Shown here piece after piece: positions 14,201 to 21,796 of a DNA stretch of 64,000 nt. The stretch is from [Clostridium] asparagiforme DSM 15981 (GTDB taxonomy: Bacteria > Bacillota > Clostridia > Lachnospirales > Lachnospiraceae). Both the position numbers and the translations under genes were made by a program. Under the pieces are notes generated by a model. It saw nothing but the letters and a program-made list of their open reading frames with translations. It ran no database searches and was not told where the DNA came from. The first letter of the stretch is position 1; every line of letters begins with the position of its first letter. The stretch spans positions 868,001-932,000 of the forward strand of contig CP102272.1 in the NCBI GenBank assembly GCA_025149125.1. Direction: 5' to 3'.

Positions 14201-15188
14201 TTTCCTCCACGAGGAGCCGTATTCCACCGCATTGCAGCAGATGGGCATCGAGGTGCTCTACGGGGACGAGTACGCGGCGGGAATCTGGGACTGGATCAAG
14301 AAAAATGGGGACGAGATCGATTTCGCGTATCTGAACCGGCCCCATATCGCCACCAAATATGTGGATTTTATCAAGGATTACACCAATATCAAGGTGATCT
14401 ATTACGGCCACGACCTGCATTTCCTGCGCCTGGGCCGGGAGTATGAGCTGACCGGGGACATTAACATCAAGCGGGAGGCGGATTACTGGAAATCCGTGGA
14501 ACTGACTATGATGTACAAGGCGGCGGTTTCCTACTATCCGTCCAATGTAGAGGTGGAAGCCATCCACGCCATCGACGCAGGCATCCGGGCCAAGGCCATC
14601 ACGGCCTATGTGTACGATACCTTCCTGACAGACATTCAGGACGACTTCGCCAAACGGGAGGGATTATTGTTTGTGGGCGGCTTCGCGCATCCGCCCAACG
14701 CGGACGCAGTGCTGTGGTTTGCGCGCGAGGTATTCCCGAAGATCCGGGCGGAGCTGCCCGAGATAAAATTCTACGTGGTGGGCTCCAAGGTCACGGAGGA
14801 GATCAAGGCGTTAGCGCAGCCGGACAACGGGATTGTGATCAAGGGCTTTGTCAGCGAGGAAGAGCTGGCCCGTCTGTACGCCACCTGCAAAGTGGTGGTG
14901 GTACCCCTGCGCTACGGAGCCGGGGTTAAGGGCAAGGTGGTGGAAGCCATCTACAACGGCGCGCCGATCGTCACCACAGCCACCGGAGCCGAAGGAATCC
15001 CCTTTGTGGACCAGGTATTAAAGATCGCGGACGGCGCCGAAAACTTCGCCTCCGCCACCATATCCCTATACCGCGACAATACACGCTGCCGCCAGCTCTG
15101 CCACAGGACGCAGGATTATATTCGGAAACACTTCAGTCTGGACGGAGCCTGGGAAGTGGTGAGAGGGGACTTTTCGCGCCACGACTGA
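11292..15188 (+). CDS. Multidomain glycan-assembly protein: methyltransferase, kinase-like, GT2 and GT4
   Basis: A 1,298-residue protein. Residues 30-210 form a SAM methyltransferase (VLEIGSGYGALTGLLAKRA; FDLVVICGV). Residues about 215-480 resemble a kinase/phosphotransferase fold (IFVKYNRTRREAFAIRTSIG; FEFLAGVTLAEKL; IYCLDYEWVFDFP). Residues 525-595 are coiled coil. Residues 655-900 are a GT2 glycosyltransferase (VSIVIPCYNQVHYTYACLQS; FLNNDTKVTPGWL). Residues 925-1290 are a GT4/GT-B glycosyltransferase (FVGGFAHPPNADAVLWFARE; VPLRYGAGVKGKVVEAIYNG). There are no membrane helices. Such fusions resemble WbdD-like chain terminators joined to polymerising transferases, so it may both extend and cap the glycan (inference). 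Confidence 0.85.
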   Translation: MKDVSYEILDLFETYGSDPEGIRRALAAEKRPEYLYALSDIRQNLLEWYPFDGTEQVLEIGSGYGALTGLLAKRAAHVTVLDESDENLEVNRRRNGGCANISYGLEDPSRRFDLVVICGVKKGTSAPAAVERGSSFLAEDGALILACENSLGLRYLAGGSHWEDQADFTRSQVLGAFEGRGFKEVECYYPTPDYRLAVSIYSDRYLPGKGELADGTAYDEPRYSCVNQEAVFDLLEQEGDFGRFSNSFLVAASKKAWDRRTIFVKYNRTRREAFAIRTSIGEENGRRYVEKTALDDAGSWHILSFEKKYAQLQELCPNIHILKPEMGGDGRSVRFEFLAGVTLAEKLGRQISEGRAPVEAIREAMDLVFDVPEDQTGPFKVTPEFTEVFGTVPELSDRAYRASNIDGLFENLMEVDGRIYCLDYEWVFDFPVPEGFVRYRNLAYFYYKYQRQMVYGSLEEFLGEFGVSRELAGVYGAMEQAFQAYVHGDGNQGYLANYQQKVTTLEELKAADGELSRARERINQLQAEVEEKNQQIRKEQEVQRLTNNHVANLEVMIKDLRHEIDELGKLATYLNGHEALVFKARRKLGAQVNKAFPKGTRKRKVLNYCFNTVKHPCRYGKLYLTGEGRRQIDGDFKIGEDYLKYGRLKFKTYDEASGEMPLVSIVIPCYNQVHYTYACLQSILEYTGDVSYEVIIADDVSTDATAELNKFVEGLVIRRNSTNQGFLRNCNQAAQTARGKYIMFLNNDTKVTPGWLSSLVNLIESDPSIGMVGSKLVYPDGRLQEAGGIIWSDGSGWNYGRLDDPDKAEYNYVKDVDYISGAAILLSVSLWKQIGGFDERFAPAYCEDSDLAFEVRRAGYRVVYQPLSRVIHFEGVSNGTDVNGTGLKRYQVENSRKLKEKWAGEFKKQCVNDGNPNPFRARERSQGKPVVLVVDHYVPTFDRDAGSKTTYQYLKMFLKKGYVVKFLGDNFLHEEPYSTALQQMGIEVLYGDEYAAGIWDWIKKNGDEIDFAYLNRPHIATKYVDFIKDYTNIKVIYYGHDLHFLRLGREYELTGDINIKREADYWKSVELTMMYKAAVSYYPSNVEVEAIHAIDAGIRAKAITAYVYDTFLTDIQDDFAKREGLLFVGGFAHPPNADAVLWFAREVFPKIRAELPEIKFYVVGSKVTEEIKALAQPDNGIVIKGFVSEEELARLYATCKVVVVPLRYGAGVKGKVVEAIYNGAPIVTTATGAEGIPFVDQVLKIADGAENFASATISLYRDNTRCRQLCHRTQDYIRKHFSLDGAWEVVRGDFSRHD

Positions 15189-15304
15189 GAAAACGCGAAG
15201 CGTTTTCGAAGTTGCCACGGCGGGGCAGCGGTGAGGAAAGCGAGCTCGCTCGTGTCACCCCCGTCCCCAACCATTCATCTCTCAAAACCAGGAGGAATTT
15301 TAAA

Positions 15305-16012
15305 ATGCAGGCAATACTTCTCGCCGGAGGCTTAGGCACCCGCCTACGCAGCGTCGTAAGCGACCGTCCCAAGCCCATGGCCCTGATCGAGGGCCGCCCG
15401 TTTATGGAATACGTTACCCGTGAGCTGGTCCGTCACGGCATCGCAGACATCATATTCGCCGTAGGCTACAAAGGCTCCATGGTGGAAGAGCACTTTGGCG
15501 ACGGTTCCGCCTACGGCTTCAAGGCCGCTTACGCCTACGAGGAAACTCTTCTCGGCACGGCCGGGGCCATCAAAAACGCCGGCCGGCTGATCACCGAGGA
15601 CCGTTTCTTCGTATTAAATGCGGATACATTCTACCAGATCGACTACACCCGCCTTACCTGCCTTCAGGATGAGATGAATCTGGACATGGCCCTGGTGCTG
15701 CGGGAGGTCCCCGACGTGTCACGCTACGGGCAGGCGGTGCTGGACGGCTCGGGCCGCCTCACCGGCTTTAACGAAAAGACCACCGAAGCGCGGCCGGGCA
15801 CCATAAACGGCGGTATTTACCTGATGAAACGCGGATTGCTGGAGGATATCCCGGAAGGCAAGGTGTCCCTGGAGAACGAGATGATCCCCCGCTGGCTGGA
15901 GGCGGGGCGGCCTCTGGGAGGATTTGTCAACGACGGATATTTCATCGACATTGGGATTCCGGAGGCATATTTCCAGTTTCAGGAAGACGTGATCCGGGGA
16001 ACCGTGCGCTGA
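15305..16012 (+). CDS. hddC: D-glycero-alpha-D-manno-heptose 1-phosphate guanylyltransferase
   Basis: A 235-residue nucleotidyltransferase, start at the ATG after AGGAGGAATTT. It has LLAGGLGTRLRSVVSDRPKP near the N-terminus (signature GGxGTR...KP), VLNADTFYQID for the metal/sugar site, and INGGIYLMKRGLLE. In the pathway it joins GTP and heptose 1-phosphate to give GDP-D-glycero-alpha-D-manno-heptose. The assignment rests on family plus the adjacent hddA, gmhB and gmhA, which complete the pathway. A mannose-1-phosphate guanylyltransferase is the alternative if context is ignored. Confidence 0.85.
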   Translation: MQAILLAGGLGTRLRSVVSDRPKPMALIEGRPFMEYVTRELVRHGIADIIFAVGYKGSMVEEHFGDGSAYGFKAAYAYEETLLGTAGAIKNAGRLITEDRFFVLNADTFYQIDYTRLTCLQDEMNLDMALVLREVPDVSRYGQAVLDGSGRLTGFNEKTTEARPGTINGGIYLMKRGLLEDIPEGKVSLENEMIPRWLEAGRPLGGFVNDGYFIDIGIPEAYFQFQEDVIRGTVR

Positions 16013-16088
16013 CGGCTGCGGTTCACGGCAATGATCCCGCAGGGCGGACCCCGCCAACCGGGAATCACTCATTTTGGAGGAGAAAGTT

Positions 16089-17159
16089 ATGGTTATCAGA
16101 GGAAGAGCGCCGCTGCGCATAAGCTTTGGCGGCGGAGGTACGGATGTGGCCCCGTTCTGCGAGGAGCAGGGCGGAGCAATTATCGGAAGCACCATCAACA
16201 AGTACGCTTACTGTTCCATCGTTCCCAGAGACGACGACCAGATCGTGGTCCACTCCCTGGATTTCGATATGACGGTGAAGTACAATACCAACGAGAACTA
16301 TGTGTACGACGGCAAGCTGGATCTGGTGACGGCGGCCCTCAAGGCAATGGACATCAAGCAGGGCTGCGAGGTTTACCTTCAGTGCGACGCGCCGCCCGGA
16401 TCGGGCCTTGGAACCTCCTCCACGGTGATGGTGGCCATGCTGACCGCCATGTCCCGCTGGAAAGGCACCATGATGGATGCCTACGCCATGGCGGACCTGG
16501 CCTACCAGGTTGAGCGGCTGGACCTTAAGATTGACGGCGGTTACCAGGACCAGTACGCGTCCACCTTCGGCGGCTTCAACTTCATTGAGTTCCACGGCCG
16601 CAACAACGTGGTGGTGAATCCCCTGCGCATCAAAAAAGACATTATTCACGAATTGCAGTATAACCTGCTGCTCTGCTACACCGGTAAGGTCCACGTTTCC
16701 GCCAACATCATCAAGGACCAGGTGCAAAACTACGAGAAGCAGGATGCGTTCCAGGCCATGTGCGAGGTGAAAGCGCTGGCCTACGCTCTGAAGGACGAAC
16801 TGCTGAAAGGCAATCTCCACAGCTTCGGAAAACTTCTGGACTATGGCTGGCAGAGCAAAAAGCGCATGAGCAACAAGATTTCCAACCCGCAGATCGACGA
16901 GCTCTACGAGGAAGCGCTGAAGGCCGGGGCTATGGGCGGCAAGCTGTTAGGCGCCGGCGGCGGCGGTTTCCTGTTGCTGTACTGCCCCTACAACGTGCGT
17001 CACAAGGTGGCGGCGCGTATGGAACTGATGGGCGGCCAGCTGACGGACTGGAATTTCGAGCTGCGGGGCGCCCAGAGCTGGGTGGCCGACGACGACCGCT
17101 GGCAGTACAACCAGGTCAAGGTGCACATGCCGAACGGGGAATACCGGTTCGATATTTAG
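16089..17159 (+). CDS. hddA: D-glycero-alpha-D-manno-heptose 7-phosphate kinase (GHMP)
   Basis: A 356-residue GHMP kinase; start at the ATG 8 nt after GGAGG. The N-terminus has RGRAPLRISFGGGGTDVAPF, the ATP loop is PPGSGLGTSSTVMVAML (about residue 105) and the C-terminal GHMP motif is KLLGAGGGGFLLLYCP. It phosphorylates C1 of heptose 7-phosphate to give the 1,7-bisphosphate. It stands between hddC and gmhB, as in known GDP-heptose clusters of Gram-positive S-layer glycosylators. Confidence 0.88.
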   Translation: MVIRGRAPLRISFGGGGTDVAPFCEEQGGAIIGSTINKYAYCSIVPRDDDQIVVHSLDFDMTVKYNTNENYVYDGKLDLVTAALKAMDIKQGCEVYLQCDAPPGSGLGTSSTVMVAMLTAMSRWKGTMMDAYAMADLAYQVERLDLKIDGGYQDQYASTFGGFNFIEFHGRNNVVVNPLRIKKDIIHELQYNLLLCYTGKVHVSANIIKDQVQNYEKQDAFQAMCEVKALAYALKDELLKGNLHSFGKLLDYGWQSKKRMSNKISNPQIDELYEEALKAGAMGGKLLGAGGGGFLLLYCPYNVRHKVAARMELMGGQLTDWNFELRGAQSWVADDDRWQYNQVKVHMPNGEYRFDI

Positions 17160-17221
17160 AATCAGCTGCACCTTTAGGCCGGGAACTGCCCGCAATCACA
17201 TCACAGAAGGAGCACACATCG

Positions 17222-17812
17222 ATGGACAAGGTAGTATTTCTGGACCGGGACGGGACGATCAACGAGGAGGTCCACTACCTCTACCGCCCGGAGGATTTTA
17301 AATTCCTGCCCGGCGTGCCGGAGGCCCTGAAAATGCTCACGGATTCCGGTTACAAGCTGGTGGTGGTGACCAACCAGGCCGGTGTGGCAAGGGGATATTA
17401 CAGCGAGGCGGACGTGGTAAAGCTGCACGGTTATGTCAACGAACTGCTGAAACCGTACGGCACCGGAATTCACGGGTTCTACTACTGCCCCCATCATCCG
17501 GAGCACGGCAAGGGCCGCTACAAGACGGTCTGCGGCTGCCGCAAGCCCGGCATCGGTTTATTTGAACAGGCGGAAAAGGACTTTTCGGTGGACAAATCCG
17601 CTTCCTATATGATCGGGGACAAGCTTCTGGACGTGGAGGCGGGAAAGCGTTACGGCGTCACCTCCATTCTGGTGGGAACCGGGTATGGAGCCGGATACCG
17701 CCGTCAGGCGGAGGAAGCGGGGACTTTGCCGGAATACGATTGTTACGCGGAAAACCTGACAGAGGCGGCCCGCTGGATATTGCAGAGAGACGAGGATATT
17801 GCAAAGAGATAG
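17222..17812 (+). CDS. gmhB: Heptose 1,7-bisphosphate 7-phosphatase (HAD)
   Basis: A 196-residue HAD phosphatase. Start at the ATG 9 nt after AGAAGGAG. Nucleophile motif FLDRDGTIN (residues about 6-14), VVVTNQAGVARGYY, a zinc loop of Cys/His (CPHHPEHGKGRYKTVCGCRK), and MIGDKLLDVEAG for the last aspartates. All are diagnostic of GmhB. It removes the 7-phosphate, leaving heptose 1-phosphate for HddC. Its stop lies in the ribosome site of gmhA. Confidence 0.92.
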   Translation: MDKVVFLDRDGTINEEVHYLYRPEDFKFLPGVPEALKMLTDSGYKLVVVTNQAGVARGYYSEADVVKLHGYVNELLKPYGTGIHGFYYCPHHPEHGKGRYKTVCGCRKPGIGLFEQAEKDFSVDKSASYMIGDKLLDVEAGKRYGVTSILVGTGYGAGYRRQAEEAGTLPEYDCYAENLTEAARWILQRDEDIAKR

Positions 17813-17825
17813 GAGGAACATTCCC

Positions 17826-18461
17826 ATGAGTGAGATGGATTATCTGGAATTATTGATCAGGCGTTATCCGGCGCTGGCGCCGGTGCGGGATTCGGTTCTG
17901 GCGGCTTACGAGACCATGAAGGAGTGCTATGAGAACGGAGGAACGCTTCTGGTGGCAGGAAACGGCGGAAGCTGCGCGGACAGCGAGCACATTGTGGGCG
18001 AGCTGATGAAAGGATTTGTGAAGCCCCGCCGTGTGCCTGAGGAATTTGCCAGGGCTTTGACCCAGGCAGACCCTGAACGGGGGCCTGAGCTGGCGGCTAA
18101 GCTTCAGGGCGGGCTTCCGGCCATCGCGCTGACCGGCCACAACGGCCTGACCACCGCCTTTGCCAACGACGTGGACAGCAGCATGGCGTTTGCCCAGCAG
18201 TTAAACGGCTACGGACGGAAGGGGGATGTGTTTCTGGGGATCTCCACCTCGGGAAATTCCGCCAATGTGCTGTATGCCATGGCGGTCGCAAAAGCCAAGG
18301 GAATCCGCACCATCGCCCTCACCGGACGGGACGGGGGGGCTATGGGGCGCGCTGCGGACGTGGCGGTCATTGTGCCGGAAACGGAGACCTACATGATTCA
18401 GGAGCTGCATCTTCCGGTCTACCACGCGCTGTGCCTGATGCTGGAGGAACATTTTTTCTGA
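17826..18461 (+). CDS. gmhA: Sedoheptulose 7-phosphate isomerase
   Basis: A 211-residue SIS-domain isomerase. Conserved GNGGSCADSEHIVGELMKGF (about residues 43-62), then TGHNGLTTAFANDV, GISTSGNSANVLYAM and the C-terminal HLPVYHALCLMLEEH match GmhA. It converts sedoheptulose 7-phosphate into D-glycero-D-manno-heptose 7-phosphate, the first step of the pathway. It starts 9 nt after AGGAGG. Confidence 0.92.
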   Translation: MSEMDYLELLIRRYPALAPVRDSVLAAYETMKECYENGGTLLVAGNGGSCADSEHIVGELMKGFVKPRRVPEEFARALTQADPERGPELAAKLQGGLPAIALTGHNGLTTAFANDVDSSMAFAQQLNGYGRKGDVFLGISTSGNSANVLYAMAVAKAKGIRTIALTGRDGGAMGRAADVAVIVPETETYMIQELHLPVYHALCLMLEEHFF

Positions 18462-18477
18462 TAAGGAGCCAAGCCCG

Positions 18478-19263
18478 ATGAAACATAAGCATGTATTTGC
18501 CATCTGCGCCTATAAGGACTCGCCGTATCTGGAGAGCTGCATCCGCTCTCTGATGGGCCAGCGCGCCAAATCCCCGGTGATTCTCTGCACCTCCACGCCC
18601 AGCCCCTACATAAACGGGCTGGCCGGAAAATACGGCATCCCGGTCTTTGTCCGGGATGGGGCCAGCAACATGCGGGACGACTGGAATTTCGCCTACCATA
18701 TGGCGGACGGGGAGCTGGTGACCATCGCCCACCAGGACGACGTGTACCATAAGGATTATGTCGCAGAGCTGCTGAAGGCCTATAGGCGCCACCCGGATAT
18801 GACCTTGTTCACGTCGGATTATGTGATCGTGAAAAACGGCGCGCTGATCACCGGAGACAAGATGCTTCTGGTGAAGCGCCTGCTGCGCCTGCCGCTGCGT
18901 TTTCCGGCTCTGAATGACCGGGTATGGGTGAAAAAGCTTCCTCTGATGTTCGGCAATTCCATCTGCTGCCCGGCGTCCACCTATCAAAAACGTCTGTTGG
19001 GCGAACCTCTGTTTCAGGAGGACTACAAATTTGCGCTGGATTGGGCCAATCTCCTGGCGCTGGCTCAGCGGAAAGGCCGTTTTATCTGCGTGGAGCGCCC
19101 GCTTCTGTACTACCGGGTCCACGACGGCGCTACCACCAAGCAGTGCATTGTCAACAATGACCGGGCCGGGGAAGAGGAGGAAATGTTCCGTAGATTCTGG
19201 CCGGAGGCGGTGGTGAAGCTGCTGATGAAACCCTACCGGACCGCTTATGACGAGTACCAATAG
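18478..19263 (+). CDS. Glycosyltransferase family 2
   Basis: A 261-residue cytosolic GT-A enzyme. VFAICAYKDSPYLESCIRSL begins the nucleotide-binding fold, MADGELVTIAHQDDVYHKDY carries the metal-binding acidic motif (QDD) and FALDWANLLALAQRKG is the acceptor-side helix. Sixteen bases separate it from gmhA. It probably adds a sugar, possibly the heptose made next door, to the lipid-linked glycan; specificity cannot be read. Confidence 0.82.
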   Translation: MKHKHVFAICAYKDSPYLESCIRSLMGQRAKSPVILCTSTPSPYINGLAGKYGIPVFVRDGASNMRDDWNFAYHMADGELVTIAHQDDVYHKDYVAELLKAYRRHPDMTLFTSDYVIVKNGALITGDKMLLVKRLLRLPLRFPALNDRVWVKKLPLMFGNSICCPASTYQKRLLGEPLFQEDYKFALDWANLLALAQRKGRFICVERPLLYYRVHDGATTKQCIVNNDRAGEEEEMFRRFWPEAVVKLLMKPYRTAYDEYQ

Positions 19264-19277
19264 TCAGGAAAGGACGC

Positions 19278-21707
19278 ATGAACAGAAGGGAAAAATGGAT
19301 TCTGGCGCTGGCCGGCCCGCTGGTGCTGTTTTTATTAACCATACAGGGGATCGGATTGTGGATTCTGGGGCCTTTTCATAAAATTCTTGTGGATCATGCC
19401 ACCGAGGCCATGCTGGCGGAGACGGCTGTGGTACTGATCTGGAATTTCTGGTGGTTCAGCCGCGTGGAACGGCCGGACCTGCAGATCATTGGCTGCGCGG
19501 CGGGTCTGACGGTATTCTCCTGGTGCCACCGGATTCTGGTGCCGCTGGCGGGGACCGCGCTTTACGTGGGAATTCTCCTGCTTGCCGGGCGGAACATACG
19601 AAAGGGGATTTTTGGAAAAGCTTCCCCACTTCCCACGGCGGAGCGCCTGGGGCTGGATTTGATCCTGGGCTGTGCGCTCTGGATTGTGATCGTCTGTCTG
19701 GTCTCGCTGACCGGACGCGGCGGACTTTGGCTGTGGCGGATTTTGGCAGCGCTTCTGGGGGCTGCGTGCGTGATGGCTGAGCTGCGGGCCCGGCGTGGGA
19801 AGCTGCGGGCAGGGGAGAGGAGCGGGAAGCGGGAGCGGCCCCGGGTACGGGATATCCTTCCAACCCCGCCGCAATTTTCCTCCGCTTGCGGCCCGGTTGG
19901 CGGCCCGTCCTGGGCTGGACTCCTCCCCGAAAACCGCAAGCAGGCGCTTCTGGCCGCCTTCGCCCTGACCATGGTGATGGTGCAGATCGGCCGCTTAAAC
20001 ATCTCCCTGGATTACGATTCCCTCCATTACGGCCTGCGCTCCGCTTATGTGCTGGACAACGGCAAGGGGATTTTTGAGGATTTGGGGATGGTCAATCTGG
20101 TTTACACCTATCCCAAAGGGCTGGAGGTCCTGGCTCTGCCCTTAAGCGGCACGCCCACCTATGGCTTTGTGCTTGCCCTGTCCCTCTGGGCAACGGTGGG
20201 AGTTTTGCTTCTGGCGGGGCACATTGCGGGCCGCCGGGCGGGAAAGACCAGGCGTTTCTGGGCCATGGCGATGCTGGGGGCGGTTCCAGGCGTCATGAAC
20301 ATGGCTGCGACTGCAAAAAGCGACAACGTGACCCTTCTGTTCCAACTGCTGTTTTTCGATTTTGTGTGCTGCGCCCTGGGAGCTGCGGGAGAAAGGCAGG
20401 AGAAGGGGCAGCCCTGGTTTCTCATGGGGCTTTGCGCCTATCTGATGACCCTGGTGCTAAAACCCACGGCTATCGTGTTCTCCACAATTATGGCGGCCGT
20501 GTGTCTCTTCTGCCTGGTATGGTGCAGGCGGCTGCGGGTCATCCTAAAAGGCAGGGGGAAATGGAACCGGCTTTTGTTTCTGCCGCTGCTGCCCGCGGCG
20601 GCGGTGGCGGGCCTGTGGTACAGGACCTGGAAAATGACGGGCGTGCCCGTCACGTCCATTTTTGCCGGAGTATTTGAGCGTTTGGGCTTTACCGTCCGGC
20701 TTCCGTACACCTTTACCGGCGTCATCGGCAATCCCGCCAGCCTGAGCGCAGGCGAAAAGCTGACCCGGCTGGTCCGGCGGATCTGGGGCATGGCGGTGCT
20801 GCCCCTGGGGGAGGATATGGACCATGTGATCATTGCCTGGGGGACCGGACTGATCACGCTGCTGTCCTTTCTCTGGGTCTGCTGGCTGATCGGTTTTGTA
20901 CGGACCGGGGGGATGAAGGGGCGGCGGGGATTTGCCTCCGGAGAACACGCAGCCTCCAGCGCCTCCTTGCAGCCCTTCTGCGAGGTCCTTCTCCTGCCTG
21001 CCCTGGGGCTGGCCTGTATTTACAGCGTCTACACCCTCTCCCAGGTGGACGGAAATTATTTCGTCCTGTTCTACACGCTGCTGATCACCGGTGTGTCCGG
21101 GATCCGATGCCGCCATGGGAGAAAGACCGATCTGGAGCGCAATCTGTCCGGGCTTCTGGCTCCTCTTGCCGTAGCAGGACTCTTTATCACCTGCTGCACC
21201 AGCTGGGCCGGTGCCAGGGGATTTACGCCGGTTTCCCTGAACCATCCCGGATGGTACGATCACCGGTCGGAGGTCCGGGAGCGCCAGGCGGAGGCAGGCA
21301 TATCGGAGATCGTTTCCGCCCTGACGCCCAGAAGCCGGGTGGTGGCATTCGGCGAGCATCCCCAGGTGCTGGACCTGCCCTGCAGTGTGCAGAGCTACTA
21401 CGATATCACCGGCAGCGGCGGGAACGTTTATCTGGTGAAAAAGCTGGATTACTTTAAATGGTATCTGGACATCTCCGGCACAGAGTACATTTTCGTGGAA
21501 ACGGGATATGGGGACCGGCAGAGCCGTGCGGGCGAGATGATCCGCTATATGATTGAGGACAATAGCCTGACGGATCTGGTGTATGAGAACGGCAATCTGC
21601 TGGGGCGCGTCCAGCTGGGCGGGCCGGACAGCGACGGAAATCCCTATGACCGCCAACGGATCGGACGGGAGTTTGCAGAGAATTTCTACCAATATATGGG
21701 AAAATAG
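19278..21707 (+). CDS. Large polytopic membrane protein, GT-C-like glycosyltransferase
   Basis: An 809-residue protein with about a dozen membrane helices. A large early loop carries DYDSLHYGLRSAYVLDNGKG (about residues 247-266), with acidic residues placed like the catalytic loop of GT-C enzymes (PMT/ArnT type) that use polyprenyl-phosphate sugars outside the membrane. The soluble C-terminal tail (about 640-809) resembles the extracytoplasmic domain of that class. First of three such proteins in a row. Family assignment is by topology and motif, not close homology. Confidence 0.7.
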   Translation: MNRREKWILALAGPLVLFLLTIQGIGLWILGPFHKILVDHATEAMLAETAVVLIWNFWWFSRVERPDLQIIGCAAGLTVFSWCHRILVPLAGTALYVGILLLAGRNIRKGIFGKASPLPTAERLGLDLILGCALWIVIVCLVSLTGRGGLWLWRILAALLGAACVMAELRARRGKLRAGERSGKRERPRVRDILPTPPQFSSACGPVGGPSWAGLLPENRKQALLAAFALTMVMVQIGRLNISLDYDSLHYGLRSAYVLDNGKGIFEDLGMVNLVYTYPKGLEVLALPLSGTPTYGFVLALSLWATVGVLLLAGHIAGRRAGKTRRFWAMAMLGAVPGVMNMAATAKSDNVTLLFQLLFFDFVCCALGAAGERQEKGQPWFLMGLCAYLMTLVLKPTAIVFSTIMAAVCLFCLVWCRRLRVILKGRGKWNRLLFLPLLPAAAVAGLWYRTWKMTGVPVTSIFAGVFERLGFTVRLPYTFTGVIGNPASLSAGEKLTRLVRRIWGMAVLPLGEDMDHVIIAWGTGLITLLSFLWVCWLIGFVRTGGMKGRRGFASGEHAASSASLQPFCEVLLLPALGLACIYSVYTLSQVDGNYFVLFYTLLITGVSGIRCRHGRKTDLERNLSGLLAPLAVAGLFITCCTSWAGARGFTPVSLNHPGWYDHRSEVRERQAEAGISEIVSALTPRSRVVAFGEHPQVLDLPCSVQSYYDITGSGGNVYLVKKLDYFKWYLDISGTEYIFVETGYGDRQSRAGEMIRYMIEDNSLTDLVYENGNLLGRVQLGGPDSDGNPYDRQRIGREFAENFYQYMGK

Positions 21708-21796
21708 TGATTGCCGTACATCGCAAAGCGTGTTGCCGAAAACCCGGTGAAGCGCGGCAAACGGACAGGAGATAAGACAGAAGGAGGCGGCTTACG

